From JAKFVC01 sp040386595 (GTDB lineage: Bacteria; Planctomycetota; Planctomycetia; Planctomycetales; Planctomycetaceae): a DNA stretch of 64,000 nt. The position numbers were made by a program, and so were the translations under genes. Below, piece after piece: positions 18,229-27,458 of this stretch. The notes under the pieces were generated by a model that made no database searches, was not told where the DNA came from, and saw nothing but the letters and a program-made list of their open reading frames with translations. The first letter of the stretch is position 1. Each line of letters starts with the position of its first letter. The stretch spans positions 44,009-108,008 of the forward strand of contig JAZKFE010000091.1 in assembly GCA_040386595.1 (NCBI GenBank), read 5' to 3'.

Positions 18229-19728
18229 TTACGGCGGATCGAGTTGCTCGACGGTTCCTCGTCGGGTCAGGCCTAGGGCGCTGCGATAGCTCGATAAGAC
18301 CACTTCGGGGCCCAGTTTCTTGAGCAGCTCTTTCCAGTCCGCGGCGATTGAATTCAAAGCTTCCGTAGGGGCTTTGCCTTGTTCCAGACAGGATGTCAGG
18401 CCGCTGGTCAGTGCCGCACGAAATTCCGCATGTCCCACGACGGGCAGTTCGCTGACCTGCTGGCGGTCTCGCAAACTTTTGGCGGCTGCGGCGATGTATT
18501 TGCCGGCTTCCGCTGCTGCGAGATCCTTACCGGTCCATGCGGCTGCGTCGAGAGCTTGGCTTTCCCGGCAGAGAGACTTGGCACCGGGCGGGAAGGCTGC
18601 CCCTTCATAGAGCATGAGCGACGACAGCAGATTCAGCGCTGCCGCAGCCTGCTCGGGCTTGGTGCTGCTGGGGACTCCGGCGCACAACCCGGCGAATCCC
18701 GTGAAGGTCACAAAGTTTGCCGTTTGGTTCTCTCCCGCGACCCAGTCCTTTAACGATGTATCGTAAACTTTGGCCGCTCCGGGCAGTCGAGAAAAACCAA
18801 TGGTAATGGCATCTGCCCGCTGGACCGTCGTGGCTGCGGCATCTGCATTGGGGACCGTGGCTGCCGGAGTAAACGCCTTGGAACCAGGGCCGATTTCCAG
18901 GCCAATGGCGAGGGCTGCTTTCCCGGAAACGACCAGATTGCGGCAGGTGTCCGGAGCGTAGGTCAGGACTTCCGGGGCGAGTTTTTTCAGCGCGGCCTGA
19001 GTCACCTCCAACGCTTTGACGAATCCCGGAGAGGCGATGAATGGCTCGCCATCTTCCACGTTGAAGAAGATCGAATAATGCCCCGAGGATTTCACATACG
19101 GAACTGCGCGAGCCAGAAACATCGTGGCTCGGAACTCCGGCGACCAAGGTTCAACCGCGGTCAGACCGGGGGCCCATGTCGGTAATTGGTCGAGTAACGT
19201 CTGGTAGTCCTCCCAGGTTTCGGGGGGCTTGAGCCCCGCTTTTTCCAGGAGATCGGATCGGTAGTAACACACCAGTACGGGTGAGCTAATGGGGACCAGG
19301 GCTGGGCCGACATCAATCTGCGACTGTTTTTCTCGGAGGCCTCGAAAGACATCTTCCCAATCAAGTTGCGATTCCACGAGAGAATCTTGTGGGAAGGCCA
19401 GCAGTTGCCGGTCGGCGAGCAGCTCGCCACGCCGAGTCCAGGGGAAGAGGATGAGCTGCGGGGCGGCATCCGCTTTCAACAACGGCCCGGCGCCGTCAGT
19501 CATATCGACTTCGGCCAGTTCTGCCCGAGCACCTGTCCGGGCAGTCCATTCCTCGAGTTGTACGTCCCACAGATCTTTGAATCCCCAGCCTTTGGGGACG
19601 GCGACCCGAATGGTCTGTCCCTGGAAGGGCAGGGTGTTCTGAGATTTTTCAGTCGCGGGGCGCTGGCAACTGGCGAGGCTCAGCAGGCCACATAACGCCA
19701 GAAACCCTAGGAGTGGACGAGTCCCCAT
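18229..19728 (-). CDS. Extracellular solute-binding lipoprotein (family 1 type)
   Basis: A 499-aa lipoprotein. The ATG at 19728 opens MGTRPLLGFLALCGLLSLASC, with a lipobox LASC and lipid-anchored Cys21. The longer frame (to 19812) adds 28 residues in front of the signal peptide and is rejected. The mature protein starts IRVAVPKGWGFKDLWDVQLEEW and has a bilobal substrate-binding-protein look (RSDLLEKAGLKPPETWEDYQTLLDQL), matching ABC sugar-binding proteins of family 1. The usual neighbouring permease and ATPase genes are absent, so it may be an orphan binding or sensing lipoprotein. Its ligand is unknown. Confidence 0.78.
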   Translation of the reverse strand: MGTRPLLGFLALCGLLSLASCQRPATEKSQNTLPFQGQTIRVAVPKGWGFKDLWDVQLEEWTARTGARAELAEVDMTDGAGPLLKADAAPQLILFPWTRRGELLADRQLLAFPQDSLVESQLDWEDVFRGLREKQSQIDVGPALVPISSPVLVCYYRSDLLEKAGLKPPETWEDYQTLLDQLPTWAPGLTAVEPWSPEFRATMFLARAVPYVKSSGHYSIFFNVEDGEPFIASPGFVKALEVTQAALKKLAPEVLTYAPDTCRNLVVSGKAALAIGLEIGPGSKAFTPAATVPNADAAATTVQRADAITIGFSRLPGAAKVYDTSLKDWVAGENQTANFVTFTGFAGLCAGVPSSTKPEQAAAALNLLSSLMLYEGAAFPPGAKSLCRESQALDAAAWTGKDLAAAEAGKYIAAAAKSLRDRQQVSELPVVGHAEFRAALTSGLTSCLEQGKAPTEALNSIAADWKELLKKLGPEVVLSSYRSALGLTRRGTVEQLDPP

Positions 19729-19891
19729 GCGGCGAATCGTTCCACGGTCAGTTTGGTCACTGCGGTCGCGAGAAAATAAGGTCACAGTTCGATTTCCAGT
19801 CGGTAGCAGCACCAGAATCCCCCTCAGTACAGACTTAAGGGAATACGCCAGAATCGAGGTGGATGTGGGAATGGGCTCGAAGGCTGCAAAT

Positions 19892-19927
19892 CACGCCTCA
19901 TCTCCAGATGTGTGGAGATGAGGCGTG
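19892..19927 (-). terminator. Hairpin between CaMKII-AD gene and lipoprotein gene
   Basis: Perfect 15-bp stem (CACGCCTCATCTCCA and its complement) with a 6-base loop, 45 bases after the stop of the 19973-20362 gene. On the minus strand only a short ATTTG follows; the plus strand shows AAATTTTT. It is probably the 3' end of the CaMKII-AD transcript. Confidence 0.6.
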
Positions 19928-19972
19928 CAAATTTTTCCTGACGGAGTTGGCGTTGGCCATTCTCCCTGAAAA

Positions 19973-20362
19973 CTAGGCCAACGGTGAGCGATGGAAGTGG
20001 ACGTGTTTCCAAGCACCGTCCTGGCGTTCCCAGACACGGGTTTCTTCCGCAGCACCCGTTTGTGATGCGCCATTGGCATCTACGTATTGTGTCAATCGGA
20101 CATAGGCCAGGACTGCTACGTCGCCAACGACGCGGGCGTTTACCGAGCACATCGTGACGTTCTTCTTGCAGTTCGCGATCGGTTCTTTCGGGAAATAGTA
20201 TTTATGAAAGGGCAACCCGGAAACCAACTGGCCGCGCGCTTCAGGTTCGAAACAGGTGATCGCCGGATCGCACAATTGGACGTAAGTGGCCCAGTCGCCC
20301 GAGACGATGGAATTCAGCAACTTCAGATTCAGAGCCAGTACTTCTGCCGCCAAGTCGGACAT
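19973..20362 (-). CDS. CaMKII association-domain (SnoaL/NTF2-fold) protein
   Basis: A 129-aa protein with the NTF2-like fold of the calcium/calmodulin kinase II association domain. The landmarks are LKLLNSIVSGDWATYVQLC, CFEPEARGQLVSGLPFHKYY and the final WERQDGAWKHVHFHRS. In bacteria such stand-alone domains are small oligomers of unknown ligand. The ATG at 20362 is chosen because GGGA sits 6 bases upstream. The frame extends to 20449, but the added residues are not conserved in character. The gene sits between the FHA gene and a solute-binding lipoprotein gene, and a stem-loop follows it. Confidence 0.85.
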   Translation of the reverse strand: MSDLAAEVLALNLKLLNSIVSGDWATYVQLCDPAITCFEPEARGQLVSGLPFHKYYFPKEPIANCKKNVTMCSVNARVVGDVAVLAYVRLTQYVDANGASQTGAAEETRVWERQDGAWKHVHFHRSPLA

Positions 20363-20553
20363 GGTCATTCCCGAAAAAATGGTCTTCGAAAGAGTTGCAC
20401 CGGCCAGACGCGGAGAACAATGCGTGGCTGGTGGATTGGTAAAACGCATTCACCAATCGGAACCGAGCAGGGCATGGGCCTGAGACACAAGTTCAAGCTG
20501 CTCCGGCCCTGCACAGCGACAGGACACAAGGTAGCGAATGCCCGGCGCAGGAT

Positions 20554-21690
20554 CTACTTAAAGTTGAAAAAGTCCGGGAGCGACCCGTCTGGCGGGGCAG
20601 CTTGCGGCGCGTCTTTGGATTCCGCGGGCAGGTTGAAAAAGAGAGCTTCATCTTCTTGGGCTGCTGCCTCAAGCGGTGCAGTCTCTTCCATCGACAATTC
20701 TTCATAACCTTCCGGTGCCACAAACTCAGGCGCAACGATGGGGGCTGCGTTGGCGGGTTCCGGAGCAGGGACAGGGGCTTTTTTCTTGCCCCAGCCGAAC
20801 AATTGCAACAAGCCCTTTTTCGCCGAAGGAGCGGGTTTGGGAGCTTCCGCGGAGACCGGTATGGTCATCATCGGGATTTCCCGAGCCGACTCGACAATGA
20901 TGCCCGATCCGCTGGCCGCGAAAATGCCGAAATTGAATCCGCCGTTGGCTTCTTCGTCGATGGCTGCTGATGTTTCGACCGCGGGGGCGACGATCTGTGG
21001 CGTCACAATCGCAGGCGGAGCGACCACTGCCGCAGCAGCAACCGGAGGCGGCAGCGGAATGGACGGTGGGATCAGGATGGCTGCCGCCGGTGATGGCTGG
21101 GGAACGGGAGCCGACCAGATTGCCGGTGGCATGACGTTCGCGTCGAGAATCGCGGGCGAGGGGGCTGCGGCGATGGCCACTGGCGTTGCAGTTGAGGGAT
21201 AATGTTGTGGCGGAGACTGGGAGGGCACATTGATATACCCCGGCATGGGCGTCGCGCCACTCGATGGGATGATTTCTGCGGTATCTACCTGGAGCTGATG
21301 CTCGGTGTCGCCGCCGGAGGTGGTCCCGGCGTCTTCTGAGGCAATTTCCTCAGCGGAGGCTGGTGCGGTACCACGGGTGGCAGACATTCCGGGCAAATCA
21401 TATTCGACGGTGAATTGCAGCGGCCCGAGCATGACCCGCGTTCCAGGGGTGAGCGGAATCTCGACCTCGGGGGGAACCTGCCGACCGTTTACGAAGGTCC
21501 CGTTAGCGCTCCCCAAATCCTTAATCGCCACCACCGTATCGCGAATGACGATTTGGCAGTGCCGTCGACTAATCTGATTTGAGGCCACTTTCAATTGGCA
21601 TTCCGGACTTCGTCCGATGACGGTATCCGATTGAATACGGACCTTCCGCACATTGGATTTTCCGTTCGCGATCCTGAGCAACACCTGCAT
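20554..21690 (-). CDS. FHA-domain protein with long Pro/Ala-rich tail
   Basis: 378 aa. Residues 1-100 are a clear forkhead-associated domain: VIGRSPECQL, the SRRHCQI phosphothreonine-binding segment and LGSANGTFVNG are all present, so phosphothreonine peptide binding is expected. From about 105 to 300 the sequence is low-complexity Pro/Ala/Thr/Val, probably disordered. A short conserved-looking GLLQLFGWGKKK patch (around 290-305) and an acidic end (DGSLPDFFNFK) follow. There is no signal peptide, so it is probably cytoplasmic. FHA proteins usually partner Ser/Thr kinases of the Hanks type; none lies in this window. Confidence 0.88.
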   Translation of the reverse strand: MQVLLRIANGKSNVRKVRIQSDTVIGRSPECQLKVASNQISRRHCQIVIRDTVVAIKDLGSANGTFVNGRQVPPEVEIPLTPGTRVMLGPLQFTVEYDLPGMSATRGTAPASAEEIASEDAGTTSGGDTEHQLQVDTAEIIPSSGATPMPGYINVPSQSPPQHYPSTATPVAIAAAPSPAILDANVMPPAIWSAPVPQPSPAAAILIPPSIPLPPPVAAAAVVAPPAIVTPQIVAPAVETSAAIDEEANGGFNFGIFAASGSGIIVESAREIPMMTIPVSAEAPKPAPSAKKGLLQLFGWGKKKAPVPAPEPANAAPIVAPEFVAPEGYEELSMEETAPLEAAAQEDEALFFNLPAESKDAPQAAPPDGSLPDFFNFK

Positions 21691-22507
21691 ATAGGACTCA
21701 ATTGGTCAGAAGATCTGACGGGTGTTTCGCATCCATTCCCGCGCTGGCCCACAACGACTTCAGCCCCCTGTGGATCAACATTCTCTGTCGAGAATTTGAT
21801 CCGAGTCGGAATATTCGCCGTTCTCTTCGCGGCCCCTCCGGCGTATCCAACTCAGCCGGAGCAGCACTGCGGCCGCAAGTTCCTGATTCAAGTAGTTATC
21901 TTAAACCGTATGTCGGTCGATTCTCAAATGCAAATTTGGGAATAAGTTCGATTCTGTCCTCGTGGAGAATTTCCACGCGACAATGCCGCGACCGATCACG
22001 ATCCTGTGGTGACCCATTTGATATGTGTCGGAACCCTGCGCACTGTGTCGCAGAGCTCGACAAGTTATGCATTCTGACACAAGATTATACAAATGCCAGT
22101 CGAATTTTGCGGATTAAGCCGTACGCTCCGCTGAATGGCAGAAAGTCCACATGGTGCTTACCGGTCGTGCGGAGCATGCCGTGTGAGAACACCGCGGCCG
22201 TTGGCTCGGCGTGTCGAGCGCTGTGGAAGCGTCGGCACCCGATTGGCACTTGGATCTGTTGTTGGGCACTACAGTTGTTACAACCGCTGGAACGAGACCC
22301 GGGTTGCAGAACGTGAAGAAGTCGTAATGAGCGGTCGATCAATAGGACTGTCGGGCCGACAAATTAGCCCCTCTGACCGCATCATGCGGATTTGCGACCA
22401 ACTGACGTGACTTGTGCTGCGTGCAAGTCTCGTCCGTTTCCCGATCGCCGTCGTCGTTCACCCCCCTCTGAACGGCCACGGCGATTTTTTTTGTCTCCTG
22501 TTTCCAA
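21691..22507. other. 817-base gene-poor region ending in a plus-strand terminator
   Basis: No open frame here has coding character. The long one at 21702-22316 reads Cys/Arg/Ser-rich nonsense and has no ribosome-binding site. The region contains the promoter of the FHA gene at its left. At its right is a plus-strand intrinsic terminator (22444-22492) not explained by any plus-strand gene. I checked by eye for RNase P, tmRNA and SRP RNA landmarks and did not find them. Confidence 0.5.
22444..22492 (+). terminator. Intrinsic terminator with no known upstream gene
   Basis: The two-part stem is ATCGCCGT ... ACGGCGAT (outer) with GTTC ... GAAC (inner), followed by eight consecutive T (22485-22492). 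The U-tract is only on the plus strand. The lepB-like gene ends at 22508 on the minus strand, where an A-run precedes the hairpin instead. Confidence 0.65.
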
Positions 22508-24433
22508 TCAGCGGATCCACTTGAACCAGCGGCCGTCTTTGGACATCCACTGCATCGCTTGTGGCCGGAAGGGGATCGCGTTGGCGGCGTAGTCGGTCGT
22601 TTCCAGGTACGTGTTGTTTTGCTCGTCCCGTTTCATGGCTTGATGCCAGAAATAGCCGGCGTTTCCTGCGTATTTGGCCAGGAATTTCGGGGAAAAGCCA
22701 CGGTGATTGGGGAACGGAATTCCGTGCGGCCAGTAAATCAGGAACGCCTTGCCGATCAACAGGCTGCGATTGACGGCATAAGGATGAGTCGGCCGTTGCT
22801 CCCACAAGCGACTGTCCAAGCTCCGCGGGCTGTTGTCACCCAACACCAGAAACTCGTCGGGTGACAGCGGGAAGCGGTCCTTCTCGATGAATTTGGCGTA
22901 GTCGTTGGAATAGCGCGTGGGATCCTGCAGCAGCATCCGGGGATTGTGGGGATCACGGTCCCGTTTGTTGGTGTAGTACGTGTCACGTTCAATCAGCAAT
23001 TTGCTGATCCGGACATTGGCCTGCCGCACGGCCACGCCGATCGGCGACAAGTCCTGATGAGTGGGAATCCGCTCGGAGATTTGCTGCGGATACTCATAAG
23101 CTCCATCGACCGATTGGTCCTGGTTTTTAAAATCGACCCATCTGCCATTCACAGACAGCAGCAAGCGATCGTCCACGTTCGCGAAGACCAGCTGATACTT
23201 GCCGACCTTCCCGACCGCCGTGACGGCCTCGCCGATGGCGATGTCTTCCGGCGCGGCCTGAGCTCCCTGGCGGAACGATTCGTCCTGATAGCTGAGGGTC
23301 GTGCGTCCGCTGGCGAGGTCGAAGTCGCAATGATATTTGCGACGGCCTTCGACCAGTTCCAGCGTCACCTGTCCCTGCGAGGCCAGGACCTCCAGCTGAC
23401 AGTTCAAGGTCAGGTCACCGACCCAATGCTCACCGACGGAATCGGTTTCCGGATCGCTAACTGGAGTGCTGCCCCAGTAACCGCTGTTGTAGGAATAATG
23501 ATCGGCAATCAGCATCAACTGCGGGGCAGCCTCAATCCGCTTGCCATCGAAGGCTCGCTGCCAGTCGACAGCTTGCGGTACATAGTGGCGATAGCGCAGC
23601 CAGGCTTCGGTGGTTTCCGCCGGCTTCTGCGTCGTATCAATGGCGAACGAGCGGCTCTTGGGGTCAGGCTTCCAACCAGTCGCGTCGACTTGTTCGGGGT
23701 CCAGACCTTTGACCGCCGCCCAGCGTTCCGGGAACCCTTGATCGAGCAGTACCTTGGCTGGCTTGTCGTTGTCGTAGACCAGAATCTGTGTTTCTTGCTG
23801 GATATCGGGCGGTTTTCGCAGGATTTCCGACTTGCCCAGTTCACCTTCCTGGCGGAATAAGTCTCCGGCCAGGATCGAAATGGCTTCACCCGGCAGACCG
23901 ATCAGACGCTTGATATAGCTGGTCTTGGGGTCCTCGGGGAACTTAAAGACGACGACTTCCCAACGCTTCGGATTCACGAATTCGTAGGGGAATTTGTTGA
24001 CGAGAATGCGGTCGCCGGCGAAGGGGAGTTCATCTTCGATATCCATCTGGAACCGGCAGTTCGGGCAGAAGCCGTACTTCACGCGGCCTTCCGGACGGAA
24101 GTACCCGTTGTCACGGTCCACTTCTTCACTGGCACCAACTCGGAATCGCGTGTTGCATTGCGAGCAATTGACATCCTTATGCCGGCCGTACAGGGTTTCG
24201 GCCATCGATCCCGTGGGGATGATAAAGGCTTCTGCGATGAACGTCCGGAACAAAAATGCAAACACGAACGCGATCACGATTGATTCAATCGTATCTCGCC
24301 AGCCGTCACGCGGCCCGTCCTTGGCCCGTACTTCCACCTTGGTTGAAGGCTGAGTTTGGGCAATACGAATTGCCTCATCCCGAGCCGTTTGGGCTTCGGG
24401 GCTGAGGGGGGACGATGAATTCGAGGCACTCAT
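22508..24433 (-). CDS. lepB: Enlarged type I signal peptidase with zinc-ribbon and large insertion
   Basis: 641 aa, against about 200-320 for typical enzymes. It cleaves signal peptides at the outer face of the cytoplasmic membrane. One TM segment (about 51-70) precedes box B PTGSMAETL with the catalytic Ser76. Lys175 in YIKRLIGLPGE is the general base, and box E GDNSPRSLDSRLW begins at 532. Two additions stand out. The first is a four-Cys zinc-ribbon-like insert between boxes B and C (C90, C93, C123, C126). The second is about 350 residues between boxes D and E, including beta-rich sequence (LTLNCQLEVLASQGQVTLEL, LLLSVNGRWVDF) that looks like a LamG-type sandwich. A paralogue lies directly upstream on the same strand. 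Confidence 0.93.
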   Translation of the reverse strand: MSASNSSSPLSPEAQTARDEAIRIAQTQPSTKVEVRAKDGPRDGWRDTIESIVIAFVFAFLFRTFIAEAFIIPTGSMAETLYGRHKDVNCSQCNTRFRVGASEEVDRDNGYFRPEGRVKYGFCPNCRFQMDIEDELPFAGDRILVNKFPYEFVNPKRWEVVVFKFPEDPKTSYIKRLIGLPGEAISILAGDLFRQEGELGKSEILRKPPDIQQETQILVYDNDKPAKVLLDQGFPERWAAVKGLDPEQVDATGWKPDPKSRSFAIDTTQKPAETTEAWLRYRHYVPQAVDWQRAFDGKRIEAAPQLMLIADHYSYNSGYWGSTPVSDPETDSVGEHWVGDLTLNCQLEVLASQGQVTLELVEGRRKYHCDFDLASGRTTLSYQDESFRQGAQAAPEDIAIGEAVTAVGKVGKYQLVFANVDDRLLLSVNGRWVDFKNQDQSVDGAYEYPQQISERIPTHQDLSPIGVAVRQANVRISKLLIERDTYYTNKRDRDPHNPRMLLQDPTRYSNDYAKFIEKDRFPLSPDEFLVLGDNSPRSLDSRLWEQRPTHPYAVNRSLLIGKAFLIYWPHGIPFPNHRGFSPKFLAKYAGNAGYFWHQAMKRDEQNNTYLETTDYAANAIPFRPQAMQWMSKDGRWFKWIR

Positions 24434-24665
24434 TAATGTCTCGGCTTTCCGATATCAAACGCAATCAAGAACCCGGTGTAACGTCATTCGCCGTCACCGC
24501 CGGGATATTGGACATTATAGGCATTGGGGTGACGAATGAGACTTTCTCAATCTCGCACCGGCGATCAAACGTCTCGTGGAAGCCCCTGCTGACCCACAAA
24601 CTGGGCTTGTATCAGCCTTTACGCTGATACGATGGCTCTGGGCAGGTGACATCGTGCATACTGTC

Positions 24666-26288
24666 CTAGCGAATATAGCGAATTCGGGAAAAGTCTGGAA
24701 CGCGCAAGCGACTTTGCCAGTTCCCCAATTTCAATTGTGCTGTCCGTGACGGCAAATGGACCAGAAACGGCTTTCCCATAAAGAGTTGCGATATCAGCAC
24801 GACATCGGGATGCCATAACCGGGTATCGACCGAGACCGGGCTATTATCCCCCAGGACGAAGAATTCCTGACGTTCAGGCCGATCTGACAGCTCCCAGGTC
24901 TTCGTTTCGGCACCACCGTCCGCGGTGTAATACACGTCTCGGAACAGCTCTAAACTCAGCACATGCAGGCGGACGCCGTTCGCCCCTAACCGCACTTGGC
25001 GCCGCGGAGCCGTCTTCCCGCGTGGTGAGGGGGGCAGCTCCCAGGGCTCGAAGACCTGCTTGCCGTCCAGGACGCACATCACTTGTCGATCAAACAGCGA
25101 CATCTCCAGCAGCACGGTCTCTTTGGTGAACTTCGCCGGAAGCGGGGCGGTTCGCACAGCAGCCGAGCTGCCTCGCAGATGCAGTCGTACTTGTTGTTGC
25201 CGAGTATCAAATACCCATGCATAGACCTCAGAGCCATCGTTCATCTCGATGCGGAATTCGCCTTGGCCGGCTTTGAAATCGACCGTCGTGGCCAGCATCA
25301 GATCACGCACGATCGCCGAGTCCCCATTCCCCGGGATCTGGCGATTGTAGGCATAAAAATCAGTCAGCGGCGCGATGTGTGATTCGGTATAGAGTTGCTC
25401 GATGGCCGCTTGGAACTTGCGGTCTTTGGACGAACTTCGCAGCCCTTCCCGAGTTTCTTGGGTCATGGCTCCGCGGCAGACCAGCTCACTGGTTTTTTCA
25501 TCATAGTAAACCGGATCAAAGCTGGCCGAAGGCATGATGACATTCGACGGCCACTGAGCCAGCTTCAGCTTGGTAGTGTGCTTGCCTCCGCGTCGAATCC
25601 AGTGCCGATAGGTCAACCAGGCCCACTGTGCTGGCCGGTCCTTTTCGGCTCGAGTATCGACTGCAAACCCAGCCGCCCGCGGTTGCCACCAGGGCTGATC
25701 TCCGAGCCAGCGCGGCTGCCAGTCATCAGACTCATTGGCGATTGGTTGATGAGCATGGTCATGAACCAGAATTCGCAGACCGCGCTGCACATCGAGAGAC
25801 TTCCGGGCAATCTCGCCGTTGACGTACACATCGCCGCGGCGGACTTGAATCTCCTCACCGGGCAGCCCGACAACGCGTTTGACGTAGGCTTCGTTCGTAT
25901 TGCTGGGGTTTCGAAAGACGGCAACTTCCCAGCGACGGGGCCAGCGAAACTCGTAGGCGGATTTGATGACCAGCACTTGATCGCCGTCGTTCGACAGTAA
26001 CGAGCTGGTTTCGATTCCCGCAAAATCACAATTGGGGCAGACGGCCCGAGCGGGAGCTTGGCCGTTGGAGATTCCCAGCGAAAACTCATACGAGCAGCTG
26101 GGGCAAACGATCTGCTTGTGATAACCCAGCAGGGTTGGCGCCATCGATCCCGTCGTGATCACATAGCCTTCAATCAGAAAGGCTTTGAACAGAATGACGG
26201 CGACCGCCAGGCACACGAAGAACTCCAGGACTTGCCGGCCCATACCACCGGAAGGTCGAGATTCAGGCTGTGCGGTAGACGAAAACAA
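24666..26288 (-). CDS. lepB: Second enlarged type I signal peptidase, paralogue of the neighbour
   Basis: 540 aa. The N-terminal TM segment spans about 20-38. Catalytic Ser48 lies in TTGSMAPTL, Lys137 in YVKRVVGLPGE, and box E GDNSPVSVDTRLW starts at 480. The same four-Cys ribbon is present (C62, C65, C84, C87), as is a shorter but similar insertion of about 330 residues between boxes D and E. It includes a beta-rich part (EFRIEMNDGSEVYAWVFDTR, VLLEMSLFDRQVMCVLDGKQ). The start is uncertain: TTG at 26288 or ATG at 26243 (codon 16), neither with a clear ribosome-binding site. It lies 232 bases upstream of the other signal peptidase, so the two could share a transcript. Confidence 0.92.
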   Translation of the reverse strand: MFSSTAQPESRPSGGMGRQVLEFFVCLAVAVILFKAFLIEGYVITTGSMAPTLLGYHKQIVCPSCSYEFSLGISNGQAPARAVCPNCDFAGIETSSLLSNDGDQVLVIKSAYEFRWPRRWEVAVFRNPSNTNEAYVKRVVGLPGEEIQVRRGDVYVNGEIARKSLDVQRGLRILVHDHAHQPIANESDDWQPRWLGDQPWWQPRAAGFAVDTRAEKDRPAQWAWLTYRHWIRRGGKHTTKLKLAQWPSNVIMPSASFDPVYYDEKTSELVCRGAMTQETREGLRSSSKDRKFQAAIEQLYTESHIAPLTDFYAYNRQIPGNGDSAIVRDLMLATTVDFKAGQGEFRIEMNDGSEVYAWVFDTRQQQVRLHLRGSSAAVRTAPLPAKFTKETVLLEMSLFDRQVMCVLDGKQVFEPWELPPSPRGKTAPRRQVRLGANGVRLHVLSLELFRDVYYTADGGAETKTWELSDRPERQEFFVLGDNSPVSVDTRLWHPDVVLISQLFMGKPFLVHLPSRTAQLKLGNWQSRLRVPDFSRIRYIR

Positions 26289-26449
26289 GAGTCAAAATCC
26301 ATTGCGACGTGAAGATCCCATGCCACCTCTAGCCCGTTAGCCCGCATCACGTCCAATCAAATCTGACGCGATGTATGCGGCATGATAACAGATTGACCGT
26401 GGCGGCCAACCATTGATTATCACCTCCACATCGCTGCAGTCGCCGGGTA

Positions 26450-26789
26450 GCCCAGATTCTTGAATCTGGGTGAGTGCTTTAACTTAAAGTTGCCGTCAAT
26501 ACTCAACGTATGCGGGTCGCAATGAATGTGATTGGCTCGTGAATTCGGGTTTGCAGAAAACTTCCCTGAAAGGGAAGAACAACATAGCCCAGGGGCGCTG
26601 GTACGCCGAGCGCACCCTGGGTTTAGAGCCCCACAAGTCCCCAACCCTGAAAGGGTTGCACCTGTATTATTGCTCGCAGAAAGTGAAACCCTTACAGGGT
26701 TTTTACTCCATTTTGATCGTGTACCCAGGGGGCGCCGCGAGTACTCGGCGACCCTGGGCTATGTTGTGTATCCCCTTCGGGGAACAGAG
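26450..26789 (-). repeat. Modular dispersed repeat, copy 2 (long form, inverted to copy 1)
   Basis: Read on the minus strand it has the same order of blocks as 9676-9883, plus an extra block of roughly 110-130 bases. The extra block holds two further palindromes, CAACCCTGAAAGGGTTG (26642-26658) and AAACCCTTACAGGGTTT (26696-26712). The CCCAGATTCTTGAATCTGGG hairpin (26451-26470) closes one end and CCCCTTCGGGG the other. The element fills the centre of the 621-base gap 26289-26909; no gene is visible there. Confidence 0.8.
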
Positions 26790-26909
26790 ATTTACCAAGC
26801 CTGAGAACTGACGAACAGACAACAATTCATTGCCTGCTCCACGAAAACCTTAAGTGAAATCGCTCTACCCCAACAAGGGGGCTGCACCGGCTGCGTAGAT
26901 GAAAGAAGG

Positions 26910-27458
26910 CTACACCGTCAAGCCTTTTTCGACCCGGATTCGACGGACTTCGGTTAAGACCGATTCTACGATTTCTCCATTGCGCGTCAGTGCTTGGAAC
27001 TGATACACATTCACCAGGAGATTGAAGGCCCAGGTGGTCAACGCGATTGTCATGTGGATCGCGCCACCGCTGAATCCCCACACGCCGCGAAAGCCCACGG
27101 CGGAGGCCGGGTCTGCCGCTGCGCCGAATGCTCCCGTGGCAATCAACATCAGAAAGCACACCAGCATCAGCATAATGGTGCGATACTTCAGAGTTTTGCT
27201 CTGTTTGTAGAAATCCCAGCTCAGCCGGTAGGCGGTGGTCGTTTCTTCCAGCCAGCGGCCCGTTCCCATGAAATAGGTCAGCACAATGGCATGGACCAGC
27301 GAGGTGAAAATCAACGCCCCCAAGCCCGCCAGCAAGTGATACGAAACGGTAGTCTGGGCGGCATGTTGCGTGGCATCGCCAATGCTCATGCCCAGCGCGA
27401 ATGCCACTGTCGTAATGAGGGCGGCGATAATCGCCAACGTCGTAAAAATGCGAGTCAC
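26910..27458 (-). CDS. Hypothetical membrane protein, four TM segments
   Basis: A 182-aa protein with hydrophobic segments at about 5-25, 42-65, 92-112 and 128-150 and a cytoplasmic-looking basic C-terminus (EIVESVLTEVRRIRVEKGLTV). It starts with GTG at 27458; no ATG precedes TM1. Histidines occur near the membrane (H32, H41 and others), but no heme or metal motif is clear. I do not recognise the family. The upstream gene on the plus strand is divergent, and the downstream side is filled by the modular repeat. Confidence 0.65.
   Translation of the reverse strand: MTRIFTTLAIIAALITTVAFALGMSIGDATQHAAQTTVSYHLLAGLGALIFTSLVHAIVLTYFMGTGRWLEETTTAYRLSWDFYKQSKTLKYRTIMLMLVCFLMLIATGAFGAAADPASAVGFRGVWGFSGGAIHMTIALTTWAFNLLVNVYQFQALTRNGEIVESVLTEVRRIRVEKGLTV

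Noticed and set aside
21702..22316. 204-residue plus-strand frame in gene-poor region
   Set aside because: No ribosome-binding site, Cys/Arg/Ser-rich random composition; more likely noncoding.
21691..22507. RNase P RNA, tmRNA or SRP RNA
   Set aside because: Expected conserved words for these RNAs were looked for by eye and not found.
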